Below, one piece after another: positions 1 through 5,167 of a stretch of 6,028 nucleotides of DNA. The notes beneath the pieces are model-generated. The model saw only the letters and a program-made list of their open reading frames with translations, was not told the origin of the DNA and made no database searches. The DNA is from Aquirhabdus sp. (lineage in GTDB: Bacteria > Pseudomonadota > Gammaproteobacteria > Pseudomonadales > Moraxellaceae). Position 1 is the first letter of the stretch, and every line of letters starts with the position of its first letter. Made by a program: the position numbers and the translations under genes. The stretch is from assembly GCA_030150135.1 (NCBI GenBank), contig JASLGO010000056.1, positions 1 through 6,028 of the forward strand, read 5' to 3'.

Positions 1-89
1 CGATTTTGCCATTTCGCTAAATGTGGGTTTGGTGATAATCCGTGCTCTACGAAATAAAATGAGCCATTTGGTTTTAAGACACGTTTGAT
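1..89 (-). pseudogene. SAM-dependent methyltransferase, interior fragment lacking its N-terminal half; continues past the left edge
   Basis: Read on the minus strand from position 89, the sequence is open to the window edge for 29 codons and contains VLKPNGSFYFVEHGLSPNP followed by a short stretch ending W-Q-N. This matches the post-motif region of class I (Methyltransf_11-like) SAM-dependent methyltransferases, where 'vLkPgG.l.fvEHgls.dp....WQ' is a familiar string. No start codon lies in this stretch. The codon just before it is the TAA stop of the pilin-like gene at 90-437. The roughly 100 residues that should precede it, including the glycine-rich SAM-binding motif I, are not found in any frame to the right. 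I infer a 5'-truncated remnant created by recombination; the C-terminal part may or may not be intact outside the window. Family assignment is fairly sure from this one motif; substrate is unknown. Confidence 0.6.
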
Positions 90-437
90 TTATTGTCGGC
101 ATTGTCGCGGGAAGTAGATTTTAGGCTCTCCATGGCAGACCCATTCGATTTTTCCGCTGGTGTTTATCGGCGTGTATATCAGGTGCAACTGATACTTTTG
201 GTTGTGTAACGTGATTTGTCCATTATTTGAATATTGAATCTCCGATATTGTGGCTCTACAGCCACTATCGTCTAAATCTTTATTTGTGGGGTGATTTACT
301 TTTATAAACTCGCCACATCCCAACATACTCATTACTGCGAGCTTTTGAGGGCTTGGTCTATCAAGATAGGAGTTAAAAATTAGAAGGAATGTAATTAAAG
401 CTAAAAGAATAGAAACGGATATAAGTATTTTTTTCAT
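90..437 (-). CDS. Small membrane-anchored protein with a type IV pilin-like C-terminal domain
   Basis: The predicted protein has 115 residues. Residues 1-23 are a Lys-Lys start followed by a long hydrophobic run, which suggests a signal anchor; I see no lipobox and no clear signal-peptidase site. The prepilin cleavage motif (G then FTLIE-like) is absent. From about residue 60 it resembles the globular end of type IV pilins: SEIQYSNNGQIT, then a hydrophobic strand and 'P', then GKIEWVCHGEPKIYFPRQCR, which follows the pilin C-terminal pattern G-x-I-x-W-x-C ... P-x-x-C with the two cysteines that close the pilin disulfide loop. Two more cysteines (residues 41 and 60) could form a second bond. 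The start is the ATG at 437; its Shine-Dalgarno is poor. The gene is more AT-rich than its neighbours (27% GC in 361-420 by hand count), suggesting foreign origin. It could be a periplasmic pilin-like decoy, inhibitor or assembly factor, but function is unknown. The coding call is good; pilin homology is moderate. Confidence 0.65.
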   Translation of the reverse strand: MKKILISVSILLALITFLLIFNSYLDRPSPQKLAVMSMLGCGEFIKVNHPTNKDLDDSGCRATISEIQYSNNGQITLHNQKYQLHLIYTPINTSGKIEWVCHGEPKIYFPRQCRQ

Positions 438-467
438 AATTATTGAGTTCTTTATTATTCATGGTTC

Positions 468-497
468 TTTATATAGTAATGGATCAAGGTATGTGCA
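468..497 (-). promoter_or_regulatory. Possible sigma-70 promoter for the pilin-like gene
   Basis: On the minus strand TGCACA (492-497, four of six matches to TTGACA) is followed after 18 bp by TATAAA (468-473, five of six matches to TATAAT). Transcription would start near 461, giving a leader of about 24 nt before the ATG at 437. The segment is AT-rich, so such matches are easy to find by chance. It lies just past the argH terminator, where a separate promoter would be needed. Confidence 0.35.
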
Positions 498-504
498 CTC
501 CAGT

Positions 505-540
505 AAAAAGACTGAATCATATGTGCGATTCAGTCTTTTC
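505..540 (-). terminator. Rho-independent terminator downstream of argH
   Basis: A perfect 13-bp inverted repeat, AAAAGACTGAATC (506-518) and GATTCAGTCTTTT (527-539), encloses an 8-nt loop. Read on the minus strand, the stem ends in TTTTT, so it ends argH transcripts about 30 bp after the argH stop. The opposite strand also has a T tract, so it could work in both directions. It insulates the pilin-like gene from argH transcription. Confidence 0.8.
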
Positions 541-568
541 TTGGAAGTATAGGTGATGATTCTAAAAA

Positions 569-2044
569 CTACCCCAACAGCGCCTTCAATCGACCTTCAG
601 CACGTCCAATCGCTGCTTTCACTTGATTCGGCGCTGTACCACCTAAATGATTTCTTGCTGCAACCGAACCCGTCAACGTCAGAACCGCAAACACATCTTC
701 TTCAATCAGACTTGAGAACTGTTGCAACTCTTTGAGCGTTAACTCAGACAAATCACGATTCTCACGTACGCCAAGCGCTACAGCTTTACCAACGATTTCA
801 TGCGCGTCACGGAAAGCGATGTTCTTTTTGACGAGATAATCTGCCAAATCAGTTGCAGTTGAGAATCCACGGAGCGCCGCTTCTTTCATCACTTCAATAT
901 TTGGTACGAGTGCAGGAATCATGTCTGCGAATGCAAGCAGACTTCCACGAACTGTATCAATCGCATCGAACAATGGTTCTTTGTCTTCTTGATTGTCTTT
1001 GTTGTAGGCGAGTGGTTGACCTTTCATGAGTGTCAACAAACTCATCAAATCGCCATAAACCCGACCACTTTTACCGCGAATCAGTTCTGGCACATCAGGG
1101 TTTTTCTTTTGCGGCATAATCGATGAACCAGTGCAGAAGCGATCTGGAATTTGCACAAAGCGAAATTGCGCCGAAGTCCACAGAACCAGCTCTTCACTGA
1201 TACGCGACAAGTGCATCATGATCAGTGCAGCAGCGCTGGTAAATTCAATCGCAAAATCACGATCAGAAACGGCATCAAGTGAATTTTCACAGACGGCTTC
1301 AAAGCCGAGCAGTTGCGCGGTGTATTCACGATTGATTGGGTAAGTCGTTCCTGCAAGTGCGGCAGAACCTAACGGCAAACGATTCACACGGCGACGTAGA
1401 TCAATCAAACGCTCGCCATCACGCAATAACATTTCAAACCACGCCATCAAGTGATGACCAAAGGTCACAGGCTGCGCGGTTTGCAAATGAGTAAAACCAG
1501 GCATGATCGTGTCAGTATGCGCACTGGCTAAGGTCAAAATGCCACGCTCAAGTTTCGCCAAAAGCTGCATCAATTGATCGACTTCATCGCGCAAGTAGAG
1601 GCGAATGTCGGTTGCGACTTGATCGTTACGGCTACGACCTGTATGAAGTTTCTTACCCGTAATACCGATCATGTTAGTCAGGCGATGCTCGATATTCATG
1701 TGCACATCTTCAAGATCAATGCGCCACTCGAAGCGACCTGCTTCGATGTCTGCTTGAATGCTGTTTAAACCCTGAATGATGTCATCACGTTCAGCATTGG
1801 TCAGTACGCCAACAGAAGCCAGCATCGTGGCATGAGCGATTGAGCCTTGAATATCTTGACGATAAAGGCGTTGATCAAATTGCACCGATGCAGTGAATTG
1901 TGCGACAAAGGCATCAGTAGCTTCTGTAAATCGACCGCCCCACATGCCCGACGATTCGTTCTGATTTTGAACCGCATTGCTTTCTGTGGAATTCGGATGA
2001 GAGGTGGTATGATTCAAAGCAGGATTAGGATTCGGTGTAGTCAT
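569..2044 (-). CDS. argH: Argininosuccinate lyase
   Basis: ArgH splits L-argininosuccinate into arginine and fumarate, the last step of arginine synthesis, as a cytosolic homotetramer of the fumarase/aspartase superfamily. The 491-residue product has the expected order of blocks: MWGGRF at 34-39 (substrate end), HTGRSRNDQ at 134-142, GFTHLQTAQP at 183-192 with the conserved His186, and the superfamily signature GSSIMPQKKNP at 306-316, whose mobile loop carries the catalytic serine. The C-terminal helical domain is complete. I chose the ATG at 2044. The reading frame stays open to a TTG at 2089, but that lies upstream of the probable -10 element at 2074-2079 and would add 15 residues unlike ArgH. 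The ATG has no clear Shine-Dalgarno. Compared with the about 457 residues of E. coli ArgH, there is an extra Asn/Pro/Ser/Thr-rich N-terminal tail of about 30 residues. It is divergent from the kinase gene and ends at the hairpin at 505-540. Confidence 0.97.
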   Translation of the reverse strand: MTTPNPNPALNHTTSHPNSTESNAVQNQNESSGMWGGRFTEATDAFVAQFTASVQFDQRLYRQDIQGSIAHATMLASVGVLTNAERDDIIQGLNSIQADIEAGRFEWRIDLEDVHMNIEHRLTNMIGITGKKLHTGRSRNDQVATDIRLYLRDEVDQLMQLLAKLERGILTLASAHTDTIMPGFTHLQTAQPVTFGHHLMAWFEMLLRDGERLIDLRRRVNRLPLGSAALAGTTYPINREYTAQLLGFEAVCENSLDAVSDRDFAIEFTSAAALIMMHLSRISEELVLWTSAQFRFVQIPDRFCTGSSIMPQKKNPDVPELIRGKSGRVYGDLMSLLTLMKGQPLAYNKDNQEDKEPLFDAIDTVRGSLLAFADMIPALVPNIEVMKEAALRGFSTATDLADYLVKKNIAFRDAHEIVGKAVALGVRENRDLSELTLKELQQFSSLIEEDVFAVLTLTGSVAARNHLGGTAPNQVKAAIGRAEGRLKALLG

Positions 2045-2073
2045 CGTCGGGTCGCAAACGCAAAATAATTGCA

Positions 2074-2082
2074 AGTATAGCA
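2074..2082 (-). promoter_or_regulatory. Extended -10 promoter of argH
   Basis: The minus strand reads TGC-TATACT (TGn at 2080-2082, -10 at 2074-2079), an extended -10 with five of six matches to TATAAT. No good -35 sits at 16-18 bp, which is usual for extended -10 promoters. The start point would be near 2067, leaving about 22 nt before the ATG at 2044. The element sits inside an imperfect palindrome (2067-2086). Confidence 0.6.
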
Positions 2083-2115
2083 AATTCAACTCTCAAACAG
2101 GTCAATAAACCGCAT

Positions 2116-3177
2116 ATGACAAGTGCACGCATTGATAAAGACTATACGTTCTTTTTGCCGCGTTTTTCGCAGGCTGATGTTTTGTTGCGTTTGTTGATTA
2201 TTACCAACTTATTGGCGCTTTTTTCTGCATTGATCCCTGTATCGTCTTCGCAAGACTTTTCATGGGAACAGCTCTTTGTCTATTCGTTTTTTATGAATTG
2301 GGTAGTCGTGAGCTTTGCCATTGTTGCTGATCGATTACGCCCACAATTAGTCAGATTGCCTCGTATTCGAGCGGCATTAGTTTGCTTGACGATTGCGAGC
2401 CTGATCGTCGTGCTTTATACCGTGATTGTGAATCAGCTTTTAGTCATGATGCATCTCATTCCTGAAGATTCAGAGCAGATGTGGCGTGGCACAGGACATC
2501 ATTTATTATTGACGTTGATAGCGGGTGGTGTTTTTTTGCATTATCTCTATATGCGTGAGCGGTTGGTGGTACGTGAACGTGCTGAGCTGTCTGCACGTTT
2601 GGATACCTTGCAGGCGAGAATTAGACCGCATTTTTTGTTTAACTCAATGAACACGGTACTTTCACTGATTGAAGTGGATAGCCGTCGTGCGGGTGTGGTG
2701 GTTGAGGATTTATCGGCTTTGTTTCGCGCCAGTTTACAGTCCGCTGGTGAAGTCTCGCTGTATGATGAAGTGGTCTTGTGTCGTCGTTATTTAGCGATTG
2801 AGAGATTGCGATTAGGGGATCGTTTACAAGTTGAGTGGCATACACCTGATGAAGAGATTCTAAGAAGACTGAAAATTCCATCATTAACATTGCAACCATT
2901 GCTTGAAAACGCTGTAGTGCATGGCGTCGAACCCAGTGCCAATCCGAGTCTCATTACTGTACTGATAGAATGGGATTCGAGTGAAATAAAGATTGTGGTG
3001 AATAATCCGATTCAACTCAGTCAACAGATATTGCCAGAGCGCGCCGCCACTGGAAATCAAATGGCGTTGAAGAACATTCATGATCGTTTGCAAGCACAAT
3101 ATGGGATGACCGCACGTTTAACGACTCATCGTGCGCAAGATTTTTTTACCGCCTATCTGTCTTATCCCTTTACTTGA
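2116..3177 (+). CDS. algZ: AlgZ/FimS-type membrane sensor histidine kinase (LytS-like His_kinase family)
   Basis: The 353-residue protein starts with four hydrophobic segments (about 21-42, 53-71, 85-112 and 129-146), so the sensor part is buried in the inner membrane with little periplasmic sequence. A basic helix (146-165) leads to the phosphoacceptor block LQARIRPHFLFNSMN (165-179, His172), typical of the PF06580 family rather than classical HisKA. The ATPase part has an N-box, LQPLLENAVVHG (259-270, Asn265), and a late GNQMALKNIHDRL block (313-325). The usual Asp-x-Gly-x-Gly box is replaced by VNNPIQ (295-300), as expected for the unorthodox AlgZ/FimS group. Its partner should be the AlgR-like regulator 193 bp downstream; in Pseudomonas this pair controls pili and virulence traits. 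The start is the ATG at 2116, with only a weak AGG 14 nt upstream, and I see no convincing sigma-70 promoter for it. Family is certain; the symbol comes from synteny and similarity. Confidence 0.88.
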   Translation: MTSARIDKDYTFFLPRFSQADVLLRLLIITNLLALFSALIPVSSSQDFSWEQLFVYSFFMNWVVVSFAIVADRLRPQLVRLPRIRAALVCLTIASLIVVLYTVIVNQLLVMMHLIPEDSEQMWRGTGHHLLLTLIAGGVFLHYLYMRERLVVRERAELSARLDTLQARIRPHFLFNSMNTVLSLIEVDSRRAGVVVEDLSALFRASLQSAGEVSLYDEVVLCRRYLAIERLRLGDRLQVEWHTPDEEILRRLKIPSLTLQPLLENAVVHGVEPSANPSLITVLIEWDSSEIKIVVNNPIQLSQQILPERAATGNQMALKNIHDRLQAQYGMTARLTTHRAQDFFTAYLSYPFT

Positions 3178-3249
3178 AAGATGTATCAGGATTCTTGAGT
3201 GGTTGAGAATAAGGCGCATTTTGCAGTAAATTAGGAATGTTTGGCATTG

Positions 3250-3258
3250 TGTTATAAT
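3250..3258 (+). promoter_or_regulatory. Extended -10 promoter of algR
   Basis: TGT-TATAAT is a perfect -10 (3253-3258) with the TGn extension (3250-3252). The best -35-like sequence, TTAGGA (3231-3236), matches only three of six positions. The predicted start near 3265 gives a leader of about 105 nt before the GTG of algR. This shows that algR can be transcribed independently of the kinase gene. Confidence 0.65.
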
Positions 3259-3268
3259 ATGTCAGTGA

Positions 3269-3286
3269 ATGGCTCTGATGAGCCAT
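3269..3286 (+). other. Short hairpin at the 5' end of the predicted algR leader RNA
   Basis: ATGGCTC (3269-3275) and GAGCCAT (3280-3286) form a perfect 7-bp stem with a TGAT loop. It starts only a few bases after the predicted transcription start. No T tract follows, so it is not an intrinsic terminator. A 5'-end hairpin can protect mRNA from decay; alternatively the repeat may be a DNA operator, or it may be chance. Confidence 0.4.
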
Positions 3287-3358
3287 GGTGTGCTTAGAAA
3301 AAAGAATGATATAAAGCGAGCTAATAATACATTCAGGGAAAAGAATGCTGCAGGGAAT

Positions 3359-3365
3359 AAGGAGG
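3359..3365 (+). promoter_or_regulatory. Strong Shine-Dalgarno that fixes the algR start
   Basis: AAGGAGG lies 5 nt before the GTG at 3371, an almost ideal ribosome binding site. It settles the start against the longer in-frame reading from the ATG at 3269, which has no such site. Confidence 0.85.
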
Positions 3366-3370
3366 TTACA

Positions 3371-4108
3371 GTGAATGTACTAATTTGCGATGACGAATCG
3401 TTAGGGCGCGAGCGCTTGAGCCGAATGGTCGTTGAAGCTGGACATCAAGTTGTTGGACAATCAGCCAACGGTCTTGATGCGCTCGCAAAAGTAGAAGAGC
3501 TACATCCAGATGTTTTGTTACTCGATGTACGCATGCCTGAAATGAACGGCATTCAGTGTGCTGAAGTTTTGGCAGAACGCGAGCATCCTCCCGCAATTAT
3601 TTTTGTGACCGCATCTGATGAGCACGAGCTACAGGCAAGAAGAAATCAAGCCTCGGATTATTTGTATAAACCTGTTGGGCAAGCTGAATTATCTGCTGCA
3701 TTGAATCGGGCAGGTCGTTTAAACGCAGCGCAAGTGAATCAACTGCGTGCTGCAAATGAGCCGAATGTAAAACCTGCACGCCATCATATTACCGCTCGGA
3801 CTCACCGTGGCATGGAGCTGATTCCGCTCGATAGCATTTATTATTTTTTAGCAGATCAGAAGTATGTCACGGTTCGACATGCTGGTGGCGAAGTGTTAAT
3901 TGACGAAACGCTAAAAGAACTTGAAGCTGAATTTGGTGATCGTTTCATTCGGGTTCATCGGAATGCTTTGTTGGCAATTCCCTATCTGGAAGGCATTGAA
4001 ATGGTGGCGACAGGTCAGTATCAAGTACGCTTCCGTGGTATTGATGAGCGGTTAGCCGTCAGTCGTCGGCATTTGCCACAATTAAAAGATAAAATGCAGC
4101 TGCTCTAA
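3371..4108 (+). CDS. algR: AlgR-type LytTR response regulator
   Basis: This is a cytosolic DNA-binding response regulator of 245 residues, close to the 248 of Pseudomonas AlgR. The receiver domain (1 to about 115) has the acidic pocket Asp7/Asp8, the phosphoacceptor Asp52 in LLLDVRMPEMNG, Thr80 and Lys100 in YLYKPV, so phosphorylation chemistry is intact. After a linker, the LytTR DNA-binding domain (about 139-243) contains MELIPLDSIYYFLADQKYV and the FIRVHRNALL block. The start is GTG behind AAGGAGG; the product then begins MNVLICDDE as expected for the family. The reading frame stays open 34 codons further upstream to an ATG at 3269, giving a Lys/Asn-rich tail that no receiver domain needs. 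It has its own promoter (3250-3258), and a hairpin terminator 26 bp after the stop separates it from hemC. Its partner is presumably the kinase encoded upstream. Targets cannot be read from this window. Confidence 0.93.
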   Translation: MNVLICDDESLGRERLSRMVVEAGHQVVGQSANGLDALAKVEELHPDVLLLDVRMPEMNGIQCAEVLAEREHPPAIIFVTASDEHELQARRNQASDYLYKPVGQAELSAALNRAGRLNAAQVNQLRAANEPNVKPARHHITARTHRGMELIPLDSIYYFLADQKYVTVRHAGGEVLIDETLKELEAEFGDRFIRVHRNALLAIPYLEGIEMVATGQYQVRFRGIDERLAVSRRHLPQLKDKMQLL

Positions 4109-4134
4109 GTCTTTTAAAGTGATCTAGATGTTCA

Positions 4135-4161
4135 AAAACCGAGCATAATATGCTCGGTTTT
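4135..4161 (+). terminator. Rho-independent terminator after algR
   Basis: AAAACCGAGCAT (4135-4146) and ATGCTCGGTTTT (4150-4161) form a perfect 12-bp stem with an AAT loop, with the T tract running into CATTT. The GC-rich core is CCGAGC/GCTCGG. It lies 26 bp after the algR stop and 58 bp before the hemC ATG. Confidence 0.85.
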
Positions 4162-4218
4162 CATTTATGTGTCAGCTTTTTGTTTTATCCTCTTGTTTTA
4201 CATTGGAAGTCTCATTGT

Positions 4219-5163
4219 ATGAATTCGCTGAATATTGCGACACGAAAAAGCCCACTGGCGTTATGGCAGGCGGAACATATCAAAGCACGACTGCTTGCGC
4301 TACATCCGACGTTACAGGTCAACCTTGTCACGTTTGTCACGCAAGGCGATAAAATCCTGGATACCTCATTATCCAAAATTGGCGGCAAAGGGCTGTTTGT
4401 CAAAGAACTCGAACAAGCTTTATTAGATGGTCGTGCGGATTTAGCGGTGCATTCCATGAAGGATGTTCCGATGGATTTACCTGATGGATTAGAGCTGGCA
4501 GTGATTTGTGAGCGTGAAGATCCAACAGATGCTTTTGTGTCGAATCATTATCAACGTCTCGCTGATTTACCAAAAGGCGCGCGTTTAGGCACTTCGAGTC
4601 TGCGTCGTTGTAGTCAATTACAGCATTTCCGTCCAGACCTAGAAATTATTGATTTACGCGGTAATGTGGGAACGCGTCTTGGAAAGCTCGATGCAGGTGA
4701 ATACGACGCAATTATTTTGGCGAGCGCTGGGTTGATTCGTTTGGGTCTGAGTGAACGTATTCGTGAGCGTTTGGATACGACAATGTCACTTCCTGCTGTG
4801 GGGCAAGGTGCATTGGGGTTGGAATGTCGCGTTGGTGATGTACACGTGACCGATCTAATCGCGTCACTTGCTGATCCGACAACCAATCATTGTGTTCGGG
4901 CTGAGCGAGCTTTTAATCACCGTCTGATGGGCGGCTGCCAAGTTCCTATTGCTGGGTTTGCAACGCTGACCGATGGTCAGTTAACGCTTGAGGGGCGTGT
5001 TGGAAGTGTTGATGGCAAGGTCTTGCTCAAGGATAAAATCACCGGCGACGCAGCGGATGCCGAGCAATTGGGTGTGATGTTGGCTGAACGATTACTGACC
5101 GCTGGTGCAGACCAATTATTGGCGCAATTGGCGATTCATCCGACAGCGCCATCTCCGAATTAA
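4219..5163 (+). CDS. hemC: Hydroxymethylbilane synthase (porphobilinogen deaminase)
   Basis: HemC joins four porphobilinogen units into the linear tetrapyrrole hydroxymethylbilane in the cytosol, using a covalently bound dipyrromethane primer. The 314-residue product matches the E. coli length (313). Visible landmarks are IATRKSPLALWQA (6-18, Arg9), VHSMKDVP (77-84) with the catalytic Asp82, GTSSLRR (124-130) with the substrate-binding arginines, LRGNVGTRL (146-154), and GGCQVPIAG (238-246), whose Cys240 carries the cofactor. I chose the ATG at 4219, which has GGAAG 9 nt upstream. A longer in-frame start at 4150 would begin inside the terminator stem and add 23 hydrophobic residues foreign to HemC. 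A promoter should lie between 4162 and 4218, but the best candidate (TTCATT, 17 bp, TTTTAT at 4183-4188) is weak. hemD follows after 4 bp, so the two are surely co-transcribed. Confidence 0.97.
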   Translation: MNSLNIATRKSPLALWQAEHIKARLLALHPTLQVNLVTFVTQGDKILDTSLSKIGGKGLFVKELEQALLDGRADLAVHSMKDVPMDLPDGLELAVICEREDPTDAFVSNHYQRLADLPKGARLGTSSLRRCSQLQHFRPDLEIIDLRGNVGTRLGKLDAGEYDAIILASAGLIRLGLSERIRERLDTTMSLPAVGQGALGLECRVGDVHVTDLIASLADPTTNHCVRAERAFNHRLMGGCQVPIAGFATLTDGQLTLEGRVGSVDGKVLLKDKITGDAADAEQLGVMLAERLLTAGADQLLAQLAIHPTAPSPN

Positions 5164-5167
5164 GGTG

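Noticed and set aside
553..735. Plus-strand open frame of 60 codons over the argH 3' end
   Set aside because: It is a shadow of argH, which has complete family motifs on the opposite strand; no Shine-Dalgarno or recognisable protein.
2045..2089. Longer ArgH reading starting at TTG 2089
   Set aside because: The extra 15 residues do not resemble ArgH and the start would lie upstream of the likely -10 element.
4150..4218. Longer HemC reading with a hydrophobic N-terminus that could look like a signal peptide
   Set aside because: It begins inside the algR terminator stem; HemC is cytosolic and the ATG at 4219 gives the normal length.
4235..4426. Alternative frames inside hemC on both strands
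   Set aside because: hemC motifs occupy this region continuously; the other frames have no initiation signal and no recognisable product.
5105..5167. Longer HemD reading overlapping hemC
   Set aside because: It overlaps conserved hemC coding by 59 bases and adds a Trp/Arg-rich segment unlike any HemD; the starts at 5168 or 5177 fit the family.
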